Shown: positions 41,273 through 49,390 of the stretch, piece after piece
Layout of the letters: each line of letters begins with the position of its first letter
How positions within the stretch are numbered: the first letter of the stretch is position 1
Assembly: GCA_964543905.1 (NCBI GenBank)
Contig: CAZIZO010000012.1
Coordinates: 40,841 to 104,840 of the forward strand
DNA length: 64,000 bases
Direction of reading: 5' to 3'
DNA from: GCA-016699835 sp964543905
GTDB lineage: Bacteria > Planctomycetota > Phycisphaerae > Phycisphaerales > UBA1924
Translations under genes and position numbers: made by a program
The notes under the pieces: generated by a model
The model's database searches: none
Seen by the model: the letters and a program-made list of their open reading frames with translations, nothing else
Told to the model about the DNA's origin: nothing

Positions 41273-42502
41273 ATGCCCCCCGCCTCCGCCACCAAGCCCA
41301 GCCCCCGCGCCGCCAACTTCACGTACGTGGCGCTCAATACGAACGGCGAGCGCGTCCGCGGCACCATCGCCGGCGCGAGCGAGCACGCCGTCATGACCGA
41401 ACTCGAGTCGCGATCGCTCGTCCCGGTCGAGATCGCGCCCGCCAAGGCCGAGCGTGTGTCCGACAAACGCCCGCCCGCTCGAAAACTCGGCGAGGCCTAC
41501 GGGCAACTCGCCGACCTGCTCCACGCGGGTGTTCCCCTGCTCCGCGGGCTGCGCCTCCTGGGGCAGAGCAAGTCCAACGCGGCGATCGCCGCGACGTTCC
41601 GCGAACTCGCCGACGAGGTGGCCGACGGCGCCGAACTCGCCCAGTGCATGTCCCAGCGTCCCCACGCCTTTCCGCAGGTGCACACCGCCATGATCCGCGC
41701 GGGCGAAAAGGGCGGCTTCCTCGAGCAGGTCTTCACCCGACTCTCCCACCTTGTCATTGCCCAGGCCGAACTCCGCGCCAAGGTCATCGGGAACCTGATC
41801 TACCCCGCCATCCTCATCACGCTCGGCTCGGGTGTCTGCTTCATCATCTTCGGGTTCTTCGTCCCCAAGATGCGCCCCATGTTTGAAAAGATGGACGGCG
41901 GGTTGCCCTGGGTCACCCAGGCCGTCTTCGCGGCCAGCGATCTCATTGGAAAATACGGCCCCTTCACCGCCCTCGCGCTCGGCGCGTCCGCGCTGTCGAT
42001 CTGGCAACTCCAGAAGCGCCCCCACGTTCGCGTCTGGCTCTCGCGGCGTCTCTCCAGCCTCCCCGTCCTCGGGCCACTCCGTCGAGCGCTCGCCACCGTG
42101 CGCTTCTGTCAACTCCTCGGCACCATGCTCGACAACGGTGTGCCCATGCTCGCGGCCCTCGCGATCACACGCAACGGGGTGGCCGATCCTCTCCTCGAAG
42201 ACGCGGTCGACCAAGCCAGCCAAGCCGTCCAGAGCGGACAACCCCTCGCCAAGCCCCTGGGCGAATCCGGATACTTCGAGCCCGACGTCATCGAGATGAT
42301 CGCCGTCGGTGAGTCGGCGAACAACCTCGATGATGTCCTGCTGAAGATCGCCCGCAACCTCGAATCCCGCATCGACCGCATGCTCACCCTCGCCGTTCGA
42401 CTCATCGAGCCTCTCCTCCTCGTCCTCATCGCGCTCGTCGTCGTCGCCGTGGCGATGGCGATCATCCTGCCCATGACGCAGATGGCCTCAAACCTCGGTT
42501 GA
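41273..42502 (+). CDS. gspF: Type II secretion / type IV pilus platform protein (GspF/PilC family)
   Basis: This 409-residue inner-membrane protein is the T2SS/T4P platform that couples the assembly ATPase to pseudopilin insertion. It opens with a short leader then FTYVALNTNGERVRGTIAG, as in GspF. Two homologous GspF domains follow: LGEAYGQLADLLHAGVPLLR, and a second LRRALATVRFCQLLGTMLDNGVPML. Three hydrophobic segments are visible, the last near the C-terminus (LIEPLLLVLIALVVVAVAM). It is the first gene of the cluster; no gspE is adjacent. ATG at 41273. Confidence 0.95.
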   Translation: MPPASATKPSPRAANFTYVALNTNGERVRGTIAGASEHAVMTELESRSLVPVEIAPAKAERVSDKRPPARKLGEAYGQLADLLHAGVPLLRGLRLLGQSKSNAAIAATFRELADEVADGAELAQCMSQRPHAFPQVHTAMIRAGEKGGFLEQVFTRLSHLVIAQAELRAKVIGNLIYPAILITLGSGVCFIIFGFFVPKMRPMFEKMDGGLPWVTQAVFAASDLIGKYGPFTALALGASALSIWQLQKRPHVRVWLSRRLSSLPVLGPLRRALATVRFCQLLGTMLDNGVPMLAALAITRNGVADPLLEDAVDQASQAVQSGQPLAKPLGESGYFEPDVIEMIAVGESANNLDDVLLKIARNLESRIDRMLTLAVRLIEPLLLVLIALVVVAVAMAIILPMTQMASNLG

Positions 42503-42562
42503 TTCCGCGCGTTTTCCTATCGGACGTAACGTTGATGTGACGGCTCATCCCCGCCGAGCGCG

Positions 42563-42568
42563 TATAAT
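42563..42568 (+). promoter_or_regulatory. TATAAT -10 box before gspG
   Basis: A perfect TATAAT lies 42 nt before the gspG ATG; a convincing -35 is not seen. Together with AAAGGAG at 42597-42603 it suggests strong expression of the major pseudopilin. Confidence 0.5.
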
Positions 42569-42610
42569 CCTGCGGTGGACAACCGGGCATGAACTGAAAG
42601 GAGTCAGTCG

Positions 42611-43120
42611 ATGCGGAATCGAGTCTCGCGGGCGGCGACACGGGCCTTCACACTGATCGAAGTCATGATCGCGATCCTCATCGTGGTCGCGATCGGCGGC
42701 CTCGCGGCTTATAACCTCATGGGTACCAAGAAAAAGGCCGACACGGGCTTGGCCACCATCGAGTTCCAGACCCTCCAGAAGGGCCTCAAACAGTTCTACT
42801 ACACCCACAATCGGTACCCCTCGGATGAGGAGGGGGTCAAGGTCCTCTGGGACAAGACGGCCATGACCGACGAAGAAGAAGCCAAGAAATGGGAGCAGAT
42901 CCTCGAAAAACCCCTCCCCACCGACAAGTGGGGAAACCCTTGGAAGTACGCCCAAAAGAGCGAGCATGGCAACGAAGATATGTACGACCTTTCGTCCGCC
43001 GGACCCGATAAACAAGAAGGCACCGACGACGACCTGACGTCCTGGCCCAAAGACGGCGAGGCGACCAGCGGCGAATCCACTCCCAGCACCTCCGGCTCCT
43101 CATCCAAGTCCGGTGGATGA
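42611..43120 (+). CDS. gspG: Major pseudopilin GspG
   Basis: A 169-residue type IV pilin-like protein. The prepilin site is A12 | F13 (RAFTLIEVMIA) rather than the usual Gly at -1, with Glu at +5 (E17). The C-terminal domain carries QTLQKGLKQFYYTHNRYPSDEEG and the GspG calcium-loop region (DLSSAGPDKQEGTDDD). The tail is Ser/Gly-rich. It forms the pseudopilus shaft. Gene order gspG-H-I-J-K matches the canonical T2SS pseudopilin block. Confidence 0.95.
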   Translation: MRNRVSRAATRAFTLIEVMIAILIVVAIGGLAAYNLMGTKKKADTGLATIEFQTLQKGLKQFYYTHNRYPSDEEGVKVLWDKTAMTDEEEAKKWEQILEKPLPTDKWGNPWKYAQKSEHGNEDMYDLSSAGPDKQEGTDDDLTSWPKDGEATSGESTPSTSGSSSKSGG

Positions 43121-43142
43121 CCCATCAGGAAGACACGCACTC

Positions 43143-43874
43143 GTGGCACGATTTCGTTTCATCCCGCGGACCAAGGGCTTCTCGATCGTCGAGGTGCTGA
43201 TCGCGCTCTCGATCGTGGTCGCGATCGGCGCGCTCGCCATGCCCAACCTCGTGGGCATGAGCAAGACCGTCCGCATGAAGGAAGCCGGGCGGATCGTGGA
43301 GGATGCGGTCGCCGAGGCCCGCACCGAGGCGCAACGTCGCGGCGTCGCCATCCGTTTGCACGCCGAGACCACGCCGGACGGTCGGACGGTGCTGGTCGGG
43401 AAGGCGGCCTCGGTGCACGACGTCGTCAACCAGCGTTTGCAGGGCGAGGGCGAAGCGAGCGAGACCGGGCACGCCGCGCCGGGCGCCTCTCGCTTTGGGC
43501 AAGCCCTCGTCTGGGCTCAACTGCCCGAGGGGTGTTCGCTCGATACGGAAACGACCGACGGCACCGAAGACGCCAACACTCCACCCAACGACGCGTGGGA
43601 GCCAACGGACGAGCAGCGGGCCAACCTCCCCAAGTGGCTCTGGGTGGTGCTGCCCGACGGCGCGGTGTCTTCGGAGCGTGCCTCGACGCTCAAGGGCCCG
43701 GGCGAACGCCGGGCGTCGGTCGTCGTCAATCGTTGGACGGGCTCGGTTCGCGTGCGTGAACTCGCCGCCAACAGCACGACTCCCACGCCCTCCGCGAGCA
43801 GCACGACCAAGACCGAGCCCACGACCACCACCGACGCCCAGCCCGCTGAGATCGACGAGGAGACGGGCGGATGA
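43143..43874 (+). CDS. gspH: Minor pseudopilin GspH-like
   Basis: A 243-residue pseudopilin with a canonical prepilin site G12 | F13 (KGFSIVEVL) and Glu at +5. The globular part is enlarged by a Thr/Pro-rich tail (TPTPSASSTTKTEPTTTTD). GTG at 43143 follows AGGAAG; GTG 43113 is an alternative. It overlaps the next gene by 4 nt. Its place after gspG identifies it as GspH; sequence similarity alone is weak. Confidence 0.82.
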   Translation: MARFRFIPRTKGFSIVEVLIALSIVVAIGALAMPNLVGMSKTVRMKEAGRIVEDAVAEARTEAQRRGVAIRLHAETTPDGRTVLVGKAASVHDVVNQRLQGEGEASETGHAAPGASRFGQALVWAQLPEGCSLDTETTDGTEDANTPPNDAWEPTDEQRANLPKWLWVVLPDGAVSSERASTLKGPGERRASVVVNRWTGSVRVRELAANSTTPTPSASSTTKTEPTTTTDAQPAEIDEETGG

Positions 43875-44344
43875 CGCGGCGGGCGGGCGGGTGCGGCGCG
43901 GATCGACGCGGCGCTCTGCTCTTGGAGTGCCTGCTGGCGGCGGCGGTGCTCGCCGCCTTCGGCATCGCGATCCTGGGCATCGTCGGGCGATCCCAAGACG
44001 CCGCGCAGCGGTCCCATTGGGAAGCCATCGCCGCCGACCTGGCGCGATCCGCGATGGCCAAGATCGAAAGCGGCGCGGCCCGCGCGGAATCGCTCCAAGG
44101 ACCCGCCTCTCAAACCCTCGACCGTTCGGATGATCGGGGAGGAACTCAGGGTCTCGGCGACTCGTCGCTCTGGGAGTTGGACATCCAGACCGAGGTCAGC
44201 GAGTTTGAGCACCTCACGCACGTCGCGGTCCGCGCCTATCGCAAAGGAGGCGAAGGCTCGAAGGATGCGGTCGTGTCGTACACCCTGCACCAGTTGGTGC
44301 GGCTGGATCAGGCTCCGCCGACCGAACGCGGAGGTGAGCCATGA
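43871..44344 (+). CDS. gspI: Minor pseudopilin GspI-like
   Basis: A 157-residue pseudopilin. The prepilin-like site G14 | A15 precedes ALLLECLLAAAVLAAF with Glu at +5. The rest is short and lacks the strong GspI pattern, so the assignment depends on gene order. Overlaps both neighbours by 4 nt (ATGA), so translation is coupled through the pseudopilin block. Confidence 0.75.
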   Translation: MTRRAGGCGADRRGALLLECLLAAAVLAAFGIAILGIVGRSQDAAQRSHWEAIAADLARSAMAKIESGAARAESLQGPASQTLDRSDDRGGTQGLGDSSLWELDIQTEVSEFEHLTHVAVRAYRKGGEGSKDAVVSYTLHQLVRLDQAPPTERGGEP

Positions 44345-45024
44345 AGCACCTCGCGTGTCCGTCGGCGCTCACCCGCCCGGTGCGACCCCTCGCGCGTGGT
44401 CGGGGCTTCACGCTGGTCGAGACTTTGCTCGCGCTGGCGATCGTGACGGCGCTCCTGGGCTCGATGTTCGCGTTTCTCTCGAGCGTGCTCGCCCGTGCGG
44501 ACGCGACCCGGAGCGCGATCGCGAAGCAGCGCGGCGTGGACGTGTTCTTCGCGGACGTCGAGCGCTCCCTCGCCACCACGTTCGTGGGCGCTCGCGGGGA
44601 TCGCGCGGGCCTGCAGGGGACGGGAACGTCGCTGCTGATCCGCGGGCGCGGCACGATCGCGGAGGCCGGGCAGTTGCTCGACCTTCGAGGCTCGGAGTAT
44701 CGATACCGAGGGGGCATGATCGAGGGACGGCGCTGGGGTGGTCCGCAGCCGAAGGGCGGGACGGAAGAAGAGTGGTCACCGATCGCGATGGGCGTCGAAG
44801 GGATGCGCCTGCGATATTTCGACGGACGATCGTGGACGAGCACCTTTGCGAGTTACGACGCGGGCAAGTTGCCCTGGGCCATCGAGGTGGCGGTGTGGAT
44901 GGGCACGCCCGACGACGCCGACGAGGGCGAGGCGGCCCCGAGCGCGTCCGAGCCCGAATCGCCCCGGCGCGTGCCCGATCGCGTCACCACCTTTGCCGTG
45001 CCCGACGCGGGAGGTGGCGCATGA
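44341..45024 (+). CDS. gspJ: Minor pseudopilin GspJ-like
   Basis: A 227-residue pseudopilin. The prepilin site is G22 | F23 (RGFTLVETLLALAIV) with Glu at +5 (E27). The globular domain includes MRLRYFDGRSWTSTFASYD and LPWAIEVAVWMG, typical of GspJ folds. It overlaps gspK by 4 nt. Confidence 0.85.
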   Translation: MKHLACPSALTRPVRPLARGRGFTLVETLLALAIVTALLGSMFAFLSSVLARADATRSAIAKQRGVDVFFADVERSLATTFVGARGDRAGLQGTGTSLLIRGRGTIAEAGQLLDLRGSEYRYRGGMIEGRRWGGPQPKGGTEEEWSPIAMGVEGMRLRYFDGRSWTSTFASYDAGKLPWAIEVAVWMGTPDDADEGEAAPSASEPESPRRVPDRVTTFAVPDAGGGA

Positions 45025-46553
45025 GCCGGCGCCGGGCGCACCGACGCGGAACGCTCCTGCTCGGGGTCATGCTCATCGTCATGATCGCGGCGATGGTCGG
45101 GCTCTCGATGTTGTCGGCGGCGAGCATCCACCAGGGCGAGGCCAAGGGGACGCTTCGACGTTCACAATCCCGCGCGCTCGCCTGGTCGGGGGTGCTCGCC
45201 GCCGTCTCCCAGATGGAATCGCAGCGATCGGAGATCCTCTCAGGCCGCGAGCCCATCCTCAAGACGGCGTGGTCGCTGGGCGAGGGCAGCGTCATCCGCC
45301 TCGTTCCTCCCACCGCGTCGACGGCACTGATCGTGAGCGAATCCGCGAAACTGGACGCCAACCTGGGCTCCGCGGAGATGCTGGCAAAACTCGATGGGCT
45401 CGCGTCCGGGCTTGAGGCCCGCGTCGTGCAAGCGCGAACCGAGCGGACGTTCGAATCGGCCGAAGAACTCGCCCGCGTGGACGGACTCACCCCACGAGCG
45501 TTGTACGGCGAACCCGATCGCCGCACCCCCGAGGCGAACGACTCGACCGCGGCACCGACCTCGACACGCGAGACCCCGCTCCTCGGGCAACTGACCGTCT
45601 TCTCAACCGACGCCACGTTCCGAATGGTCACCGACTCGAACGACACCCAGCCGGCACGAATCGCGTGCGCGAAGCCCTGGACCCCCGACGACGCGACGCG
45701 GGCGTCCGCGATCCTGGGCGAAGAGTTGGCGAAGGCGATCGAGGCCGCACTCAAGAGCGCGAACGGATGGACCAGCGAACAGCAGATCGTGCAGGCTCTT
45801 CGACGGCTCCGCATCGACCCCAAGGAATGGGGCAAGGTGCTCGACGCGTTGACTCCCTGGACCGGCGAGGTCTCCGTGGGCAAGATCGACCTCAACCGAG
45901 CCTCGCCCGAAGTTCTCGCGACCATCCCGGGCCTCGGCCCGGAGCACGCGCCCGCGATCGCGGACGCGCGGGAATCGCTCTCGCCCAACTTGCGATCGAA
46001 CGTGGCGTGGCCCCTCGAACAGGGCATCCTCAGCCAGGACGAGTTCGAACGGGCGATTCCCTGGTTGACCACCCGGAGCACCATGTGGCGAATCCGCGTC
46101 GAGGCCGGATTTCGGCGCCACGATGAATCGAGCGAGACGGCGCTGGAGGACGCCGAGATCGGCGATCGCTCGGCGCTGGAGGCGGTCATCGACCTGACGG
46201 GCGAACGGGTCCGTGTCGCCTACTTGCGGGACGTGACGTATCTGGAAGCGGACCTCGCGTTGGAAGAGACGGGACGGGTGATCGCCGATGCCGACGAGAC
46301 CGACGCACGCCCCGAGGCGACGCCCGCCGCGCCGTCGAATCCGATCGCCAGCCCGGCACCGCCGCCGGTTTCGGGTCGGCTTTCGATGGATCGCCTGGAA
46401 TCCACACGGCGCCCGACGCGGTCGATCCCGCCCGCCAAGTCCGACGGCGGTCGCTCGTCGCCGGGCGCGGACGCGGCACGAGCCGCGCGACTCGGCCGAT
46501 GGACGCGGAGCACCAGCGGCGATCCTTCCTCGGCGGCGTCGCCGGGAGATTGA
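45021..46553 (+). CDS. gspK: Pseudopilus tip protein GspK-like
   Basis: A 510-residue large pseudopilin. The prepilin-like site is G10 | T11 (RRGTLLLGVMLIVM), and position +5 is Gly15 instead of Glu. Loss of Glu5 is a known GspK feature and fits a tip subunit. The large domain ends with a helix-hairpin-helix-like IDLNRASPEVLATIPGLG, as in GspK/ComEA-like folds. The tail is Ser/Arg-rich. It forms the GspI-J-K tip complex. Confidence 0.86.
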   Translation: MSRRRAHRRGTLLLGVMLIVMIAAMVGLSMLSAASIHQGEAKGTLRRSQSRALAWSGVLAAVSQMESQRSEILSGREPILKTAWSLGEGSVIRLVPPTASTALIVSESAKLDANLGSAEMLAKLDGLASGLEARVVQARTERTFESAEELARVDGLTPRALYGEPDRRTPEANDSTAAPTSTRETPLLGQLTVFSTDATFRMVTDSNDTQPARIACAKPWTPDDATRASAILGEELAKAIEAALKSANGWTSEQQIVQALRRLRIDPKEWGKVLDALTPWTGEVSVGKIDLNRASPEVLATIPGLGPEHAPAIADARESLSPNLRSNVAWPLEQGILSQDEFERAIPWLTTRSTMWRIRVEAGFRRHDESSETALEDAEIGDRSALEAVIDLTGERVRVAYLRDVTYLEADLALEETGRVIADADETDARPEATPAAPSNPIASPAPPPVSGRLSMDRLESTRRPTRSIPPAKSDGGRSSPGADAARAARLGRWTRSTSGDPSSAASPGD

Positions 46554-46616
46554 ATCGATCGTTTTTCACGCCCGAATGGGCACGCCCACGACTCGAAGGC
46601 TTACGCTTGAAGACCT

Positions 46617-46646
46617 CGAGTGAGGACCTCTCGGCACGCTCACTCG
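46617..46646. repeat. Inverted repeat before the GspL-like gene
   Basis: CGAGTGAG and CTCACTCG, 8 bp perfect, 14-nt loop, in the 121-nt gap between gspK and the PilM/N-like gene. It may mark a transcript boundary or leader structure; there is no T run. Confidence 0.35.
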
Positions 46647-46674
46647 AATACGACCCAACGGAGACCCGGACCGC

Positions 46675-48297
46675 ATGAAGCCGCTGCTGGGCGAGATCGT
46701 GGTGATCGGACTGGACGGGGCGCACATCCTCGCGGTGGCCGCTCGCGTCGCGCGGAGCACGCTGGAGATCCTGGGCTGCGTCAGCGCCCAGCGCCCCGCG
46801 GACGTGCCCGTGGACGACGCGACGGCGGTCGGGCGATGGCTGGGTGAGGAACTCCGCCGGGGCGGGCTCACGGGTCGTCGAGCGATCCTGGCGATGGGGC
46901 GTTCGGAGGTCGTGCTCAAGACGCTGCAACTCCCCGGGGCGGGCAAGGCGGAAGAGCATGACCTGCTGGGCATGGTCCGCCTGCAACTCGCACGCCAACT
47001 ATCCATGTCGCTCGACGGGGCGGCGATTGATTTCCTGGTCCAGGATCGAGGAGTCAACGGCGACGCCACGATCCTCGCCGGCGCCATGCCCAAGGAGCGG
47101 CTGGACTGGTGCAAATCGCTGGCGGCGAGCGCCCACCTCAAACTCGAACGCATCGCGCTCCGGGCCTTCGGCACGGCGTCCATCATGGGCCTGACCTCCA
47201 AGCGCCAGCACGGCGCGCTGGTCGGCGTCGCCTGCGGCGAAGAGGCGACCGAGATCATCGTGCTCGAGCAAGGGCAGTTCGCGTTCGCACGGTCGATCGA
47301 CCTCGGCGCCGCCGCCGCGTTGAACGATCTGGACCTCGCGAGCGATCGCATCGCGGCCGAGGTGCGACGTTCCTGGATGAGCCATCGCGCGGGCAAGCCG
47401 GGGGGTGAGCCCGAGGCCGTCCTCGCGCTCGGGGACGGACCGCTCGCGTCGAGTATCGCGATCCGGTGCGGAAGCGTGCTGGGGTGCCCGGGCGAGGTGG
47501 CGGGGATGCCCAGTGGCGTCACGGGCGAGGGATTTGCCCGTGGTGTGCCCGACGGCGTGCTGCCGCTCGTCGGGCTTATGCTCGAGCACGCGCAGTCGCG
47601 GGTCACGCTCAACTTTGCCGGAGTGCGCAAGGCCACCGACGCGCACGCGCGCAAGCGCCAACTGGCGATGGCGGGCGTTCTCGCCGGAATCGTGCTCGTC
47701 GGTGGCGGGCTCAGCCTGGGCAAGTCCGCCTTGGGCGATCTTGAGGACGAACTCGCGACGCTGCAAGGGAAGATCGACGAGCAGAGCAAGCAGCGCGACA
47801 AGTTCGCCGCGGAGCACGCGAGGATTTCGCACATCGAGAACTGGAACGCCGCCCGAGTGGATTGGCTCGCGCACGTACGCCGCTTGAGCGACGAGATGCC
47901 CAGCCCCAAGGATGCGCTGCTGGACGGGATGTCGGGCGAGTTGAGCGTCGGCGAAGGGAGATATCGCCCCAAGGATTCGACCGTCGCCTATCCGAACGGC
48001 ACCTGGGAACCGCGTCGCTTGGCCCAGATCTCCCTTTCCGGCAAGACGGCTCGCCGCGACGTGGCCACGGAACTGCGCGGACGCCTCGTCTCCGGCGCGT
48101 TGGGCGCGATCTACGAAGTGAACACCCGCGGGGCCGATCTGCCCGATCGATTTAGCCTCGACCTCTCGACGACGCTCGCCTCGCCCGAGGCCACGATCGC
48201 CAAGCCCGCGAGCGCGACCGCCAAGAGCACTCCCCCCGCCGCGGGGAAGCCCGGTGCGGCACCCGATTCTCCCGCAAAGAAGGAGGGTGGCAAGTGA
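46675..48297 (+). CDS. gspL: GspL/PilM-PilN-like inner-membrane assembly protein
   Basis: A 540-residue protein with an actin-like cytoplasmic domain in its first half (IVVIGLDGAHILAVAARVAR at the N-terminus and DGAAIDFLVQDRG), a membrane helix at about 330-350 (MAGVLAGIVLVGGGLSLG), a coiled coil, and a PilN-like periplasmic fold. PilM and PilN are separate proteins in type IV pili, while GspL joins both parts; this is the GspL arrangement. It links the assembly ATPase to the periplasmic machinery. It overlaps the next gene by 4 nt (GTGA). Confidence 0.78.
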   Translation: MKPLLGEIVVIGLDGAHILAVAARVARSTLEILGCVSAQRPADVPVDDATAVGRWLGEELRRGGLTGRRAILAMGRSEVVLKTLQLPGAGKAEEHDLLGMVRLQLARQLSMSLDGAAIDFLVQDRGVNGDATILAGAMPKERLDWCKSLAASAHLKLERIALRAFGTASIMGLTSKRQHGALVGVACGEEATEIIVLEQGQFAFARSIDLGAAAALNDLDLASDRIAAEVRRSWMSHRAGKPGGEPEAVLALGDGPLASSIAIRCGSVLGCPGEVAGMPSGVTGEGFARGVPDGVLPLVGLMLEHAQSRVTLNFAGVRKATDAHARKRQLAMAGVLAGIVLVGGGLSLGKSALGDLEDELATLQGKIDEQSKQRDKFAAEHARISHIENWNAARVDWLAHVRRLSDEMPSPKDALLDGMSGELSVGEGRYRPKDSTVAYPNGTWEPRRLAQISLSGKTARRDVATELRGRLVSGALGAIYEVNTRGADLPDRFSLDLSTTLASPEATIAKPASATAKSTPPAAGKPGAAPDSPAKKEGGK

Positions 48298-49292
48298 ATC
48301 CAACCCTGCTTCGATCGGCGGGCTTGGCCGCGGCTTCACTCGCCGTCCTGGGCGGCTTGTGGTGGACCTACACCACGCAGTACGCCTCGCCCCGAAGCGA
48401 GTTGGAGGCTCAGATCAGCCGAGCGCGAGAGCGCCTGAGTGAACTCGACGCCGCGCTCGAGGATGAACTGCTGGTCCGAAAGAAACTCCGCGACGCCGCG
48501 AAGGGCACCCTGGGACGAAAGACCGACGTCGTCGAGCACAAGTTCCTCGCGGGCCTGACGGCCTTGGGCGAGCGGGGAGGGCTCTCCGGCGTGGTCGCGA
48601 GCGCGGGGCAACCCAAGGGCGTGCTCAGCCCGCTCACGGCCTCGAACGTGCGCGGTGTGCCGACGGCACTGAAGCGAGCGCTCCGCGCGCGACCGGACTT
48701 TGAGGTCGTCCACGGGCAACTCAAGGGCAAAGGCACGCTCGAGCAGTCTCTCCGGACGCTCGCCTCGCTCCAAGCCCAGGCCTGGGTGCATCGCGTGGAT
48801 GGCTTTTCGTTGCGCCCCATCGGGAAGGAAGACCAGTTCGACCTGAGCGTGAGCGTGGTCACGATGCTCCTGCCCGACCTCGCGAGCGACGACGAAAATC
48901 CGGCGCCCATCGGCGAGGTCTCGCCCGCCGCGGAAGAACTCTGGCGGGCGATCGCAAGCAAGAACGTGTTTCGCGAGCCCAAACCTCCCGCCCAGCCCAA
49001 GAGCGAGGTCGTCGTCGCCAAGGCGGGCGATCCCGCGCCGCCGCTCGCCAGACCGCCCTCGTATGACGATTGGAAACTCACGGGCGTCGTGCAGGGGCGC
49101 GGGGGGGTCGAGGCGTTTTTGGTCAACATGAAGAGTGGGGAAAAACTGACGCTTCAGGTCGGCGGTCGGGTGTTGGAGGCGGTGCTCACCGGGTCTGGAG
49201 CCCGCGGCGAATCCGCGGTCTTCGAGATCGCAGGCCAACGATTTGAAGTGTCGAATGGGCAACTTCTTTCGGCAAGAAGGCCCGTCGGCTAA
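48294..49292 (+). CDS. GspM/PilO-like protein with a PilP/GspC-like C-terminal domain
   Basis: A 332-residue protein with one N-terminal membrane helix (about 8-27), a coiled coil, a ferredoxin-like PilO/GspM periplasmic domain, and a C-terminal domain from about 255 (WKLTGVVQGRGGVEAFLVNM) whose W-x-L-x-GV opening resembles the HR/PilP domain that contacts the secretin N0. So one protein may combine GspM and GspC/PilP roles, and no separate gspC is needed. GTG start overlaps the upstream stop. About 100 nt separate it from the secretin. Confidence 0.72.
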   Translation: MNPTLLRSAGLAAASLAVLGGLWWTYTTQYASPRSELEAQISRARERLSELDAALEDELLVRKKLRDAAKGTLGRKTDVVEHKFLAGLTALGERGGLSGVVASAGQPKGVLSPLTASNVRGVPTALKRALRARPDFEVVHGQLKGKGTLEQSLRTLASLQAQAWVHRVDGFSLRPIGKEDQFDLSVSVVTMLLPDLASDDENPAPIGEVSPAAEELWRAIASKNVFREPKPPAQPKSEVVVAKAGDPAPPLARPPSYDDWKLTGVVQGRGGVEAFLVNMKSGEKLTLQVGGRVLEAVLTGSGARGESAVFEIAGQRFEVSNGQLLSARRPVG

Positions 49293-49390
49293 TACACTCT
49301 CGGACTCACGGCTTGCCGATCGTCGGCGAGCATGGACATGACGTTTTCACTTCGCTCGCGATTCGTGGACGCGAGCGCGGAGGCCTACCG

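Noticed and set aside
41144..42241. Extension of the GT9 frame over gspF
   Set aside because: Opposite strand to the well-supported gspF, low-complexity Glu/Gly/Arg translation; the family core starts at GTG 41143.
44130..45020. Frame upstream of gspK
   Set aside because: It overlaps gspI and gspJ in another frame and is Arg/Gly-rich without family similarity; the GspK prepilin start is at 45021.
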